A stretch of DNA of 64,000 nt, from assembly GCF_029892565.1 (NCBI RefSeq), contig NZ_JARXVH010000005.1, positions 682,001-746,000 of the forward strand, in the 5' to 3' direction. The DNA is from Streptomyces pseudovenezuelae (GTDB lineage: Bacteria; Actinomycetota; Actinomycetes; Streptomycetales; Streptomycetaceae). Each line of letters begins with the position of its first letter. Positions within the stretch are counted from its first letter, which is position 1. The translations under genes and the position numbers were made by a program. Of this stretch, positions 9,693 through 18,078 are shown piece after piece. The notes under the pieces are model-generated. The model was not told where the DNA came from, searched no databases, and saw only the letters and a program-made list of their open reading frames with translations.

Positions 9693-10043
9693 CCGCAGTC
9701 GGAGAACGACCTGCCCGGTGACACCCAGCCGCGTCGGGGTTTCGGCGACTTCGGGCGTCGCCGGCGGGCTGTTGCCTGTTGCCACCTGGATATGGCCCGG
9801 ATTGTCCTTCGCTGGGCCTCTGGTGGATGCGGTTGTCGTGTGTGGCGGTCGGGGTTACGGAAATTCGCGTGCTTGATGTGGAGAAGTTGTGGGTATTGCG
9901 CGGTCAAGATGTGTTGAGATCATGTGCATGACTCTTGGTGGAGCGGAGTATGTCGGACGTCGCGCTCGGAGAACGCCCGAAAGACCCGCCAGCACGTCGC
10001 GACCTGTCGGACGTACTTTCCAGTGGGACGGACCGGACGAACT
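9693..10043 (+). promoter_or_regulatory. Leader region of the gas vesicle cluster
   Basis: This 351-base gene-free stretch precedes gvpO. It becomes noticeably AT-richer at 9860-9945, around 'gtgggtattgcgcggtcaag', which is where a promoter is likely. I cannot define -35 and -10 boxes with confidence. Open frames crossing it look like shadows. Confidence 0.3.
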
Positions 10044-10373
10044 ATGAGCACGAGCGACTTACCCGACCCCGCGCCGCACTCGGCGCCGGCGCCACCCGCC
10101 GCGGGGACCCCGGTGGTCGGGGATGCCGTGGGCGCGATGCGCAACGCGCGCGCCCAACTCGCCGAACTTCTGGGCCGTACACCGGAATCGGTCTCGGCCA
10201 TCAGCCGCGACGGGACGGGCTGGCAGGTCGACGTCGAGGTCGTGGAGCTGGAGCGCATCCCCGATTCCACCAGCGTCCTTGCCGTCTACCGGGTGAGACT
10301 GGACGCCGAGGGCCTTCTCCTCGGCTACGCCCGCAGCCGTCGCTACACCCGAGGTCAGGTCGACCGGCAGTGA
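10044..10373 (+). CDS. gvpO: Gas vesicle protein GvpO
   Basis: This 109-residue protein of the GvpO family is a minor gas vesicle protein that is first in the usual actinobacterial gvp order. The N-terminal 25 residues are Pro/Ala-rich. The conserved core begins at 'AMRNARAQLAELLGRTPESV' and includes 'GWQVDVEVVELERIPDSTSVLAVYRV', ending in a Tyr/Arg-rich tail. I chose ATG 10044 because the upstream in-frame extension is unlike the family. A gap of 277 bases follows before gvpA, in which I see no gene. Confidence 0.85.
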   Translation: MSTSDLPDPAPHSAPAPPAAGTPVVGDAVGAMRNARAQLAELLGRTPESVSAISRDGTGWQVDVEVVELERIPDSTSVLAVYRVRLDAEGLLLGYARSRRYTRGQVDRQ

Positions 10374-10650
10374 GGACGTGCGAGGCGGCCCGCGCGACGG
10401 CCGCGACGGCGGTCCGTCCCCGCCCTCTGTTCGACGCGGAGGCCAGCCTCCAACCCCCTGTGCACGACGCTCCGCCCGCTGTCGAGGTGTCCATGTCCGC
10501 GACGCCCTCGCCCCCTGGATCCGGTGTACCGGCCCGGGACCTTGCTCCGGCTGCCCTACGCCGACCGCACGCCAGCCTTTCCACCGACGGCCGCCTCGCA
10601 GCCGACCGCTCCGCACGCCCTCGCCCCACCTCTGAGAGGGGACCTCACCG

Positions 10651-11532
10651 ATGACCGTGCTCGCCCAGACCGCCGCCCCCCGTGCCCAGAAGACCGACGG
10701 AGGCCTTTACGACATCCTCGACCTGATCCTTGACCGCGGACTCGTGATCGATGTCTTCATCCGGGTGTCGGTGATCGGCATCGAGATCCTGCGCGTCGAC
10801 ATCCGCATCGTCATCGCCAGCGTCGACACGTATCTGCGTTTCGCGGCGGCGACCAATCGCCTGGACCTGGAGAACCGCGGTACTCCCGTGGTGACTCCGG
10901 CGCCCGCGTTGTTCGCACCGGCCCTGCCCACGGCTGTGGCACCGGAAGGCCAGGCGGCTGTTGCGCCGGGCGTCGCGGCAGCGCCCGCTCCCGGCACTGT
11001 CGTCATGCAGGGGCAGCCCGTCACCGCCTGGCCGTCCGGTACCGGTACTGCGGTCCCGGTCGTCGGGAACCTGGGACAGACGGTGGGGCAGGCACTCGGG
11101 GCGGTCGGTCAGACGGTCGGTGGCGTCGTCGGCGTCGTCACCCCGACCGTCGGGGGACTGGTCCAGGGCGTGGCGCCGACCGTGGTCGGCACGGTGGGCC
11201 GGACGGCCGGCACCGTGGTCGGGGCTGTGGCCCCGGCGGCAACGACCGTGGTGGGATCCGTGGTTCCGGCGGCGTCCGGTGTGAGCGCTGTCGTCCCGGC
11301 GGCGGGCACCGCGGCCCCGGTGACCGATCTCGCGGCACACAGTGCCGGCGAGGTCGGTGTGGTGGAGCAGGAGCCGGTGCGTGCCGGGCAGGAGTCGGCC
11401 GGCGCCTCGGTTCCGCCCGCGGCCGGTCACGAGCAGGCTCCCCCCGTACAGACTCCTGCCGCCGAGCAGGCTCCCGCCGCCGCACCCGGCAAGCCACGGG
11501 GCGGCAAGGGACAGCAGGGCGGGGAGGCCTGA
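10651..11532 (+). CDS. gvpA: Gas vesicle structural protein GvpA with long C-terminal tail
   Basis: GvpA is the small hydrophobic protein that forms the ribs of gas vesicles. Residues 17-75 are a canonical GvpA core: 'GLYDILDLILDRGLVIDVF', then the second beta strand and 'VDTYLRFAAATNRLDLE'. Family members are usually 70-150 residues, whereas this one has 293. From about residue 80 onward it is a low-complexity tail of Ala, Val, Gly, Pro and Thr with repeated 'VGQTVG' and 'VVG' units, closing with a Pro/Glu/Gly-rich end. The frame stays open with normal codon use and gvpF starts three bases after the stop, so the tail is probably real. ATG 10651 follows GAGAGGGGA. Confidence 0.85.
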   Translation: MTVLAQTAAPRAQKTDGGLYDILDLILDRGLVIDVFIRVSVIGIEILRVDIRIVIASVDTYLRFAAATNRLDLENRGTPVVTPAPALFAPALPTAVAPEGQAAVAPGVAAAPAPGTVVMQGQPVTAWPSGTGTAVPVVGNLGQTVGQALGAVGQTVGGVVGVVTPTVGGLVQGVAPTVVGTVGRTAGTVVGAVAPAATTVVGSVVPAASGVSAVVPAAGTAAPVTDLAAHSAGEVGVVEQEPVRAGQESAGASVPPAAGHEQAPPVQTPAAEQAPAAAPGKPRGGKGQQGGEA

Positions 11533-11535
11533 GGG

Positions 11536-12249
11536 ATGCCGCTCTACCTCTATGCGGTCACGGACGCGGACCATCCGCTGCCGGTCGAGGGTGCCACCGG
11601 TATCGGGGCATCACCCGCGCCCCTGCGGGCGGTACGGGCAGCCCGGGTTGCCGCCGTCGTCAGCGAGGCGCCGGCGCAACTGCGCGCCAAACGAAGAGAC
11701 CTGATTGCCCATCAGGAAGTGCTGCTGATGCTCGGCGCCGCGGGTGCCGTGATACCCCTGCGCTTCGGCACACTCGCCCCCGACGACGGCGCGGTACGCC
11801 GCGCCCTGGCGGACCAGGAGTCGTTGTTCACCGACCGGCTCCGCGAGGTCGAGGACCGCGTCGAGTTCAACGTCAAGGCCCTTCAGGACGAGGACACCGC
11901 CGTGCGGGAGGTCCTGCGGGACAGTCCCGAAGCCCGGCGCCTGAGCGCCCTCACACGGGATGGCTCAGGCACGCACGACGACCAGGTGGCCCTCGGTACG
12001 GTCGTCGCGGCCGGGGTCCAGGCGCTGCAGGCGGAGCACGCCCGGGACATCGCCCACCGGCTGGAGCCGCTGGCTCACCGCACCGCCGCGGGCGATCCGA
12101 CGGGCGAGGTCTTCCTGAACCTGAGCCTGCTGATCGAACGCGGGCGGGCCGACGCGTTCGCCGCGTCCGTGGACCAGGTCGCCCAGAGCCTCGGGCACGG
12201 GCTGGAACTGCGGGTGACCGGCCCTCTCCCGCCCTACAGCTTCGTCTGA
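11536..12249 (+). CDS. gvpF: Gas vesicle protein GvpF (GvpF/GvpL family)
   Basis: This 237-residue member of the GvpF/L family is an accessory protein thought to stop premature aggregation of GvpA and to help nucleate vesicles. The family hallmark 'LYLYAVTDA' opens the protein, the 'IPLRFGTL' segment follows near residue 75, and the C-terminus ends in the typical 'VTGPLPPYSFV'. A GAGGG ribosome site overlaps the gvpA stop and ATG 11536 follows, so the gene is coupled to gvpA. A related protein, GvpL, lies downstream. Confidence 0.9.
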   Translation: MPLYLYAVTDADHPLPVEGATGIGASPAPLRAVRAARVAAVVSEAPAQLRAKRRDLIAHQEVLLMLGAAGAVIPLRFGTLAPDDGAVRRALADQESLFTDRLREVEDRVEFNVKALQDEDTAVREVLRDSPEARRLSALTRDGSGTHDDQVALGTVVAAGVQALQAEHARDIAHRLEPLAHRTAAGDPTGEVFLNLSLLIERGRADAFAASVDQVAQSLGHGLELRVTGPLPPYSFV

Positions 12250-12325
12250 CCGCGCGACCGCGTGAACTGGACGCCGTACCTCCGCCTGTCCACCACTGCC
12301 TCCCTGACCGGAAGGAGAGCGCCGT

Positions 12326-12757
12326 ATGGGCCTGCTGGGCAGCCTGCTCGGCCTGCCACTGGCTCCGCTGCGCGGGGTCGGCTGGGTGCTGGAACAAGTG
12401 GTGCAGGAGGCGGAGCGGCAGTACGCCGACCCGGCCCCCATCCACCGTGAACTGGCCGAACTGGAAGCCGACCTGTTGGCCGGCCGCATCACCGAGGAGG
12501 AGTTCGGCCTCCGAGAGGACGAACTCCTGGACCGTCTGGAACAGATCACGGCCGCCGGCACCGAGGACTGGGCCGACCCCGGCGCGGAGGAAGCCCACGC
12601 CTCACCCCGAGCCCACGATGACCCCGACAGTTCCCGCGATCCGGCCGCCGCTCCCGCGCACAGCGACACGTTCCACCCCGCCCCCTTCGATGACCTGGGC
12701 GGCCCCGACGGCCCGGCACCACCCGACGGTCCTGCACTCCAGGAAGGCCCCCCGTGA
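12326..12757 (+). CDS. gvpG: Gas vesicle protein GvpG
   Basis: This 143-residue GvpG family protein is a small accessory protein of vesicle assembly. The first 75 residues carry the family pattern: a hydrophobic 'LLGLPLAPLRGVGWVLEQV' start, then a charged helical segment with 'LEADLLAGRITEEEF' and 'LLDRLEQI'. The last 60 residues are a disordered Asp/Pro/Ala-rich tail. A strong ribosome site (GGAAGGAG) precedes ATG 12326. The stop overlaps the GTG start of gvpJ by four bases. Confidence 0.88.
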   Translation: MGLLGSLLGLPLAPLRGVGWVLEQVVQEAERQYADPAPIHRELAELEADLLAGRITEEEFGLREDELLDRLEQITAAGTEDWADPGAEEAHASPRAHDDPDSSRDPAAAPAHSDTFHPAPFDDLGGPDGPAPPDGPALQEGPP

Positions 12758-13119
12758 CCGACGCCCTCACACGACGGCCAACTGCCCTCTCGCCCCAACC
12801 GGGCAGCGCAGGCAATCTGGCCGACATCCTGGAACGCGTCCTCGACAAAGGCGTCGTGATCGCAGGAGACATCAAAATCAACCTCCTCGACATCGAACTC
12901 CTCACCATCAAGCTCCGGTTACTCATCGTCTCCGTCGACACCGCACGCGAGATGGGCATCGACTGGTGGGAACACGACCCGACGCTGTCCTCACGCGCCG
13001 CACGCCCCGCCCCGCCACCCGACCTCGCCCGTACAGAGGAGCTCGCCGCCGAGAACGCACGCCTTCGCGCCGAACTCCACTCGCTCAACGCCCGGTTGAA
13101 GGAACCCGATGACCTCTGA
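12754..13119 (+). CDS. gvpJ: Gas vesicle protein GvpJ (GvpA-like)
   Basis: This 121-residue GvpA-family paralogue has a core at residues 20-65: 'LADILERVLDKGVVIAGD', then 'IELLTIKLRLLIVSVDTARE'. The 'WWEHDP' segment after it is typical of GvpJ. The C-terminus holds a short coiled coil ('EELAAENARLRAELHSLNAR'). GvpJ is a minor vesicle protein thought to act at the conical tips or in nucleation. The GTG start overlaps the gvpG stop, and the gene overlaps gvpL by 11 bases. Confidence 0.87.
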   Translation: MTDALTRRPTALSPQPGSAGNLADILERVLDKGVVIAGDIKINLLDIELLTIKLRLLIVSVDTAREMGIDWWEHDPTLSSRAARPAPPPDLARTEELAAENARLRAELHSLNARLKEPDDL

Positions 13120-13954
13120 ACCCCACCCCCCACCCCCGGCAGAGCTCACCGAGACGGTCTACGCGTACGCCGTACTGCTCCAGAACGAGGCAGCGGAACG
13201 GGCCGCCCGGGAACTGCGCGGCGTCGACGGCCTGCCGGTACGGATCCTGCACGGCACCCACACGGCCGCAGCCGTCAGCGACGTACCCGCCCACACCTTC
13301 ACCGAAGAGGTCCTCGCCCAGCGGCTCGACGACCTCACCGACCTGGAACGCCTGGCCCGTGCCCACCACCAGGTGATCGCCGCACTCGCCTCCCACACAG
13401 CACTGCTGCCTTTGCGGCTGGCCACGGTGTACCTCGACGACAACAGCCTGCTGCGACGCCTGCACAACGACGACAGCCACTTCCGCACCACCCTGAACCA
13501 CCTGAAGGGCCACGACGAATGGGGCGTCAAGATCTACGCCGACCCCCCGGCCGCCACCCCGCCCCCAGCGGACCGGCCACGCTCCGGCCGCGAGTACCTG
13601 CGCGCCCGCCGCGCGAGCCGGGACGGCCACGACCTGGCCCACCAGGCCGCCGCCGACCTCGGCGCACAAGTGGACCGCACGCTCACGGAAGAGAACTGGG
13701 CCACCGACGTACGCCACCACCGTCCCCAGCCCGCAACCCTGTCCGCGGCACCGGGGGAGAACATCGTCAACGCGGCCTACCTGATCCCGCGACAGCACAC
13801 ACGCACCTTCCAGGACCGCGTTACGGCACTCGCCGCCGACACGGCCGGCATCCGAGTCGAGATCACCGGCCCCTGGGCCCCGTACTCCTTCGCCCCGCCC
13901 CCGCCGGAACAGACCGAACGGACAGACCCCGCGACCGTGCGGACAACACCGTGA
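13109..13954 (+). CDS. gvpL: Gas vesicle protein GvpL (GvpF/GvpL family)
   Basis: This 281-residue second GvpF/L-family protein opens with 'VYAYAVLL', has the conserved 'LLPLRLATVYLDD' segment near residue 95 and ends in 'EITGPWAPYSFAPPPPE', like GvpF. It is an accessory assembly protein thought to contact GvpA and other minor proteins. An AAGGA ribosome site inside the gvpJ end serves ATG 13109. The stop shares bases with the GTG start of gvpS. Confidence 0.9.
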   Translation: MTSEPHPPPPAELTETVYAYAVLLQNEAAERAARELRGVDGLPVRILHGTHTAAAVSDVPAHTFTEEVLAQRLDDLTDLERLARAHHQVIAALASHTALLPLRLATVYLDDNSLLRRLHNDDSHFRTTLNHLKGHDEWGVKIYADPPAATPPPADRPRSGREYLRARRASRDGHDLAHQAAADLGAQVDRTLTEENWATDVRHHRPQPATLSAAPGENIVNAAYLIPRQHTRTFQDRVTALAADTAGIRVEITGPWAPYSFAPPPPEQTERTDPATVRTTP

Positions 13955-14136
13955 CAACCGACCCCCCGCCCCAAGCAGAGGTCGCTCTCGTGGACCTCCT
14001 CGACCGGCTCCTGGCCGGCGGTGTCGTCATCACCGGAGACCTCAGCCTCTGCATCGCCGACGTGGAATTGGTCCGCATCTCACTGCGCGCCCTGCTCACC
14101 TCGGTCGAGGCAGCCACCGAAGGAATCCTGACGTGA
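13951..14136 (+). CDS. gvpS: Gas vesicle protein GvpS (GvpA-like)
   Basis: This 61-residue GvpA-family protein is almost nothing but the core: 'VALVDLLDRLLAGGVVITGD', then 'DVELVRISLRALLTSVEAA'. The length and position between gvpL and gvpK fit the actinobacterial gene named gvpS. The GTG start at 13951 overlaps the gvpL stop, and the stop overlaps the gvpK start. The same frame is open further upstream, but that part is a shadow of gvpL. Confidence 0.82.
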   Translation: MTTDPPPQAEVALVDLLDRLLAGGVVITGDLSLCIADVELVRISLRALLTSVEAATEGILT

Positions 14137-14483
14137 CACCACACAGCGAACCCGCCCCCGGCACCCAGTCGACACCAGCACCGTTTCCGGACTCCGCGCC
14201 CCGGCGCCTCGACCTGGACAAGGACACCGTCGAACGCGACCTCGTCCGGCTGGTGCTCACTGTCGTGGAGTTACTACGTCAGCTCATGGAACGCCAGGCC
14301 ATCCGCCGAGTCGAAAGAAACAACCTGACCGAGGAACAGGAAGAACGCATCGGCATGACACTCATGATCCTCGACGACCGCATGACCGAACTGCGCGAGC
14401 GCTACGACCTGAGCCCCGAAGACCTCAACCTCGACCTCGGCCCACTCGGCCCTCTCCTGCCACGCCAGGAGAGCCGCTCATAA
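14133..14483 (+). CDS. gvpK: Gas vesicle protein GvpK
   Basis: This 116-residue GvpK family protein is an accessory protein needed for vesicle formation. Recognisable parts are 'RDLVRLVLTVVELLRQLMER', 'RRVERNNLTEEQEERIGMTL' and 'DLSPEDLNLDLGPLGPLL'. The GTG start overlaps the gvpS stop. It closes the cluster, after which 380 bases carry no gene. The gvpY and gvpZ genes found in some Streptomyces clusters are absent here. Confidence 0.9.
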   Translation: MTPHSEPAPGTQSTPAPFPDSAPRRLDLDKDTVERDLVRLVLTVVELLRQLMERQAIRRVERNNLTEEQEERIGMTLMILDDRMTELRERYDLSPEDLNLDLGPLGPLLPRQESRS

Positions 14484-14863
14484 GACTGCCGGCCAGAAAC
14501 GACAGCGGCTGCAGCGACTGCGTTGGCGGGCGCATCCCGGCGGGCACGGCCTGACCGTTGGACGGCGGCCTCGGCGGGAACACGACCTGCCTCGCCGACG
14601 ACAGCAGAGCGGTATGCAGGCGCCTCGGCGCAAGGAGCCGCTGGAAGCAGCTTTCCTGGACGAAATCCGGTGCGGCGCAGGCCCGGCTGCTGCCACCGGC
14701 CCCAGATCTCCATGGCTAGGGCGGCGCTGTTTGGGTCTGGCGGAAGTCCCGTGAGCCAACTACGCCTTGTAGTCGTTGATCTTCAGTTGGGAGTGTCCGA
14801 GGTCGCCTTGATTTCGCTCTTCGTTCGGCTGAGGGGCCCGACATACGTCGCCGTGAATGAGGT
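14484..14863. other. Gene-free stretch after gvpK
   Basis: Nothing here reads as a credible gene. It separates the gas vesicle cluster from a transposase remnant and may contain more decayed mobile DNA. The frames that cross it are Arg-rich on both strands. Confidence 0.4.
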
Positions 14864-15064
14864 GTCGCGCACCACGTCCGCGACACCACCCTCGCCGAGG
14901 ACGCCTCCCGGCTGCGGACCGGCAACACGCCCCGCGCATCGGCCACCTGATACAACCTCGCCATCGGAACCCTCCGCACGGCCGGAGCGAAGAACATCGC
15001 GGCGAGCCTCCGCCGCAACGCCCGCGACCCTCGACGTCCCCTTGCACTCCTCGGCCTCGGATGA
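14864..15064 (+). pseudogene. C-terminal remnant of an ISAs1-family transposase
   Basis: Translated from 14864 this reads 'VAHHVRDTTLAEDASRLRTG', the usual end of ISAs1-family transposases, and closes with 'NIAASLRRNARDPRRPLALL'. An in-frame TGA at 14948-14950 interrupts it, and the N-terminal three quarters with the DDE residues are missing. It is therefore dead. Its presence marks an old insertion between the gas vesicle cluster and the NB-ARC locus. Confidence 0.75.
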
Positions 15065-15305
15065 TCACGAACCGGACGTCATGCAAGCGGCCTTGATGAT
15101 GCGGCGCCGGGCGGAAAACGACGATCACGGCATCGGCCGGTCAGGGGAGACGGGCTCGCGGCGTCTGCTGCACTCTTCGTCCCCCTCGTACTGAAAGTCA
15201 CCTGTACGGCCTGCGCACAGCGCCCTACCTCGGAACTCCCAACGGGCCCATGCCGTATACCCCCGCGCACCGTCCGTGTGGGCCGCTCCCGCCCCCGGAA
15301 GGACG
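15065..15305. other. Intergenic region between transposase remnant and NB-ARC gene
   Basis: No gene, RNA or clear terminator is visible in these 241 bases. It lies downstream of the minus-strand NB-ARC gene. Confidence 0.4.
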
Positions 15306-17441
15306 CTATGGCCGCCATCGCCCTGACCGGTAGGCGTCCAGCAGTTGTCGGCTCGCGACCGTGAAGGGGTGTTCGGGTCCCAGGCCGCGTTCGCGTCGCT
15401 CGACGACGTCGGTCATCAGCCCGATCCCCTCCTCCATGTGGCCGAGCGCGGCCCGGGTCCGGGAGAGGAGTTGCCGGGCGGCGAGGACGATCGGGTACTC
15501 GGGCCCGAAGCGCCGTACGTATGTCTCGGCGACCCGCTGGATCTCGCGGTCGGCCTCGTCGACGCGGCCCAAAAGGTACAGCGCCCACGCGTGGTTGTGT
15601 CCGGCGCCCAGTGTCACGGTGTGGTCGGGACCAAGGAACCGATCGCACTCCGACGGCAGCGTGAGCAGTGTGCCGCCCTCCTCGCTCACCACTTCGGCGG
15701 CGGGCAGCATCTCCAGCAGACTGGCGCGGGCCCGCAGGGTCAGCGGATGCGTCGGGCCCAGCGCCGAGCGGCGCCCGGCGACGGTGTCGCGGAGCAGCGC
15801 GACGGATTCTTCGCGTCTGCCGAGGTTCGCCAGCACGAGCTGGAGGCCGTAGCCGCTGTCGGTGGTGTCGGGGTCGTCGGTGCCGAACAGGCGCTCCTGG
15901 GTGGTCCGGACTGCGCGGAGCGCCGCTTCGGCTTCGGTGTACCTGCCCAGCCGGAACAGTGCCCGAGCTGCCCGGGAGCGGGCGGCCAGGACCGTACGGT
16001 GGTCCGCGCCGAGGAGTCGCTGCGCGAGGTCCGCCGCGCTACGGGCGGTCTCCCAGGCGGAGAGGTAGTCACCGGTCCGGTGCAGGGCGACCGACAGCCG
16101 CGTCGCGACGGCCAGGGCGTCGGCAGCGGACGGGGCGCCGATGTGCCTCAGCAGGGCCAGCGCGTGAGGTACCAGCAAGCGCAGTCGCGGATCGTGGGGC
16201 CCCGCGTCGGGTACGCCGGGCACGGCCGCGTCGAGCAGCCGGACGGCCGTGATGTCGAGGGCGGGCACCAGGTCCGCGGGGGTCGCCGCCGAGACGCTGT
16301 CGAGCAGGACGCCATGACTCTGTACGCAGCGCACGCCGACGGCGTCGACCAGCTCGGACAGCGACTGGTCGAGGAGGGCCCTGAGGGCTGTCTCGGTTCG
16401 GGCCCGGGGCAGTGCGGTGCCGACGTCGGCGTGGTTGAGCACAGTCAGCGGCAGAGGTTCGGCGGCGAACCGGGACAGCAGTCTGAGCAGGGCGACTGCT
16501 TCGGGCAGCCCGCGTACCTCGAACGCGTCGAGGGTCAGCTGCCAGGTCAGGCCGACCAGGTGTCGGGGGTCTGCTTCGGACAGGGCGTCGGCTCCCTGGT
16601 CGATCAGCTGGACCCGTTCGTCTCCGTCGAGCTGGTCCCCGTAGGCGTCCATCGTCCAGGGGTCGAGGACCTGGTGGGAGAGGAAGCCGCCCGCCAGGGT
16701 GAGGGCGAGGGGCAGTCGCCCGAGCCGGTCCGCGACTTGCGCCGCCTGCTCCGTCGTGCCGCTGTGGGGGGCGAGATCGCGCAGCACGAGCGCGGCGTCC
16801 TCTCGGGGCAGTACGCCGATGTACTGCAGCTCGGCGCCCGGCCACCACCGTGCCGCCGCTCGCCGTGTGGTCACCAGGACCGTGCCGCGCGGGCTGGTAC
16901 GGAGCCAGCTGCCGTCCCGCAGGATCTCCGGCTCGTCGGTGTTGTCCAGGACCAGTAGCCAGGGTTCGGCGGAACTGTCGAGATGCTGCCAGACGAGATC
17001 GGCGGCCGGTCTGAGGCCGTTGCGGGCGGCGAGCAGTTCGCCGTCGCCCGCTCCTCGGTCGGCGGCGACGGCGAGCATGCCGGCGCGCAGGCTGGCACGG
17101 TCGGAAGCGTTGACCCACAGGCCCACCCGGCCGTGTTCTCCGGTGACTTCCTGGAAGAGGGCGCAGGCGACGGCCGTCTTGCCCGAGCCGCCCATGCCGT
17201 ACAGCACGTAGACCTCGCCGCCGCGCTCGGCCTGGACGCTCGTCCGCAGGCGTTCCATCACCTCGCTGCGGTCGCGCAGCACGACAGGACGCCGCCCGAC
17301 TGCCGGGTGGCGCACCGAGTCCGGTCCGCCGGGCTCCGGCCCGTCATGGCCGTAGTGGTGGTGTTCGCTGATGTGCTGGTCGCCCGACGACTGGTAGACA
17401 CGCCCCTGGTCTTCGGCGTGGCCGTCCGTCCCGCCCGTCAT
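15306..17441 (-). CDS. NB-ARC/TPR receptor (bacterial NLR-like STAND ATPase)
   Basis: This 711-residue protein has STAND/NLR architecture. A short N-terminal motif (VYQSSGDQHISEHHHYG, residues 15-31) comes first, then an NB-ARC ATPase with P-loop GMGGSGKT (82-89), a Walker B-like 'WLLVLDN' near 155 and a 'GRLPLALTLAGGFL' GxP-like segment near 245. About 280 residues of C-terminal tetratricopeptide repeats follow ('GRYTEAEAALRAV', 'GLGPEHPFTVASRQLLDAY'). Such proteins are signalling or defence sensors that oligomerise with nucleotide. ATG 17441 overlaps the stop of the upstream small gene (ATGA), so the two are translated together. The shared motif in the partner suggests homotypic signalling (inferred). 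Confidence 0.85.
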   Translation of the reverse strand: MTGGTDGHAEDQGRVYQSSGDQHISEHHHYGHDGPEPGGPDSVRHPAVGRRPVVLRDRSEVMERLRTSVQAERGGEVYVLYGMGGSGKTAVACALFQEVTGEHGRVGLWVNASDRASLRAGMLAVAADRGAGDGELLAARNGLRPAADLVWQHLDSSAEPWLLVLDNTDEPEILRDGSWLRTSPRGTVLVTTRRAAARWWPGAELQYIGVLPREDAALVLRDLAPHSGTTEQAAQVADRLGRLPLALTLAGGFLSHQVLDPWTMDAYGDQLDGDERVQLIDQGADALSEADPRHLVGLTWQLTLDAFEVRGLPEAVALLRLLSRFAAEPLPLTVLNHADVGTALPRARTETALRALLDQSLSELVDAVGVRCVQSHGVLLDSVSAATPADLVPALDITAVRLLDAAVPGVPDAGPHDPRLRLLVPHALALLRHIGAPSAADALAVATRLSVALHRTGDYLSAWETARSAADLAQRLLGADHRTVLAARSRAARALFRLGRYTEAEAALRAVRTTQERLFGTDDPDTTDSGYGLQLVLANLGRREESVALLRDTVAGRRSALGPTHPLTLRARASLLEMLPAAEVVSEEGGTLLTLPSECDRFLGPDHTVTLGAGHNHAWALYLLGRVDEADREIQRVAETYVRRFGPEYPIVLAARQLLSRTRAALGHMEEGIGLMTDVVERRERGLGPEHPFTVASRQLLDAYRSGRWRP

Positions 17442-17854
17442 CGCTCTGCGATGTGCTGGTCACGTCCCGCTTGGTAGACCCGGGCCTGACCGGACGCGGT
17501 GGCGTGCTGGGTGATCTGCCGGGCAGCCGTTCCATCGGGATCGAGTTGGTCCAGCAGTGCACGCAGTTCCTCGACGGCGTCGGGCCGGGCAACGAGCAGC
17601 CGCCGTACCAACTCCTGCCATTGAAGGCGGAGTTCGTCCAGGGTCTCCTGGTCGTCCGCTGCCACGGCGGCCAGCACGTCCTCACGGCCGGCTTCCAACT
17701 CGGCGGCGACAGTCTCGGCGCGCTCGGGTTGCGCCCGGCGCCAGAGCTGTGTGATCCCGTCACGCACACGGTGCCAAGTATCGGTCGCCATCAACGTGAC
17801 CAAGGTGGTTCCCGCGCTCTGTGCGAGCGAGGCCACTTCTGGGTCCACAGCCAC
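17438..17854 (-). CDS. Small partner protein of the NB-ARC receptor
   Basis: This 138-residue, mostly helical protein belongs to a family I associate with Streptomyces NB-ARC/TPR genes; its function is unknown. The N-terminus has a hydrophobic helix ('AGTTLVTLMATDTWHRVR'), followed by amphipathic Glu/Leu/Arg helices. The last 17 residues contain RVYQAGRDQHIAE (125-137), nearly the same as the motif near the N-terminus of the receptor encoded next. The GTG start at 17854 has a clear GGAAGGGG ribosome site. It could be an effector or adaptor engaged through the shared motif, but no toxin fold is recognisable. Confidence 0.75.
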   Translation of the reverse strand: MAVDPEVASLAQSAGTTLVTLMATDTWHRVRDGITQLWRRAQPERAETVAAELEAGREDVLAAVAADDQETLDELRLQWQELVRRLLVARPDAVEELRALLDQLDPDGTAARQITQHATASGQARVYQAGRDQHIAER

Positions 17855-18078
17855 CCCTTCCGTTCACCTGATTTTCCAACCGCACAGCGGGAAAGTATCG
17901 CCTGCCAGGTGTTGACCTGATTTTCTTTCCGATCAATATCATTCCACCCTTGAGCGACATGAGACAAGGAGGAATCAGTCCTCGCCATTACCCCTACGGG
18001 ACGGGCCTGACACATGGCCAGGCAGGCCCGGTGCAGGCTACAGTGAAGCATCTCAACCGTTCGAGGGGGCGATGGAAA
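17855..18078. promoter_or_regulatory. Divergent promoter region with an 11-base direct repeat
   Basis: This AT-richer stretch lies between the minus-strand NB-ARC pair and the plus-strand DUF6879 pair. The sequence ACCTGATTTTC occurs at 17866-17876 and again, exactly, at 17915-17925. Two copies 49 bases apart (start to start) in a divergent promoter region suggest regulator binding, but no regulator is encoded beside it. Confidence 0.4.

Noticed and set aside
13519..13950. Longer start for gvpS
   Set aside because: The in-frame upstream sequence is a shadow of gvpL. The GTG at 13951 overlapping the gvpL stop gives the family length.
15306..16958. Long plus-strand frame opposite the NB-ARC gene
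   Set aside because: It is rich in Gly/Arg/Val/Gln without any domain, the usual antisense shadow of a GC-rich gene.
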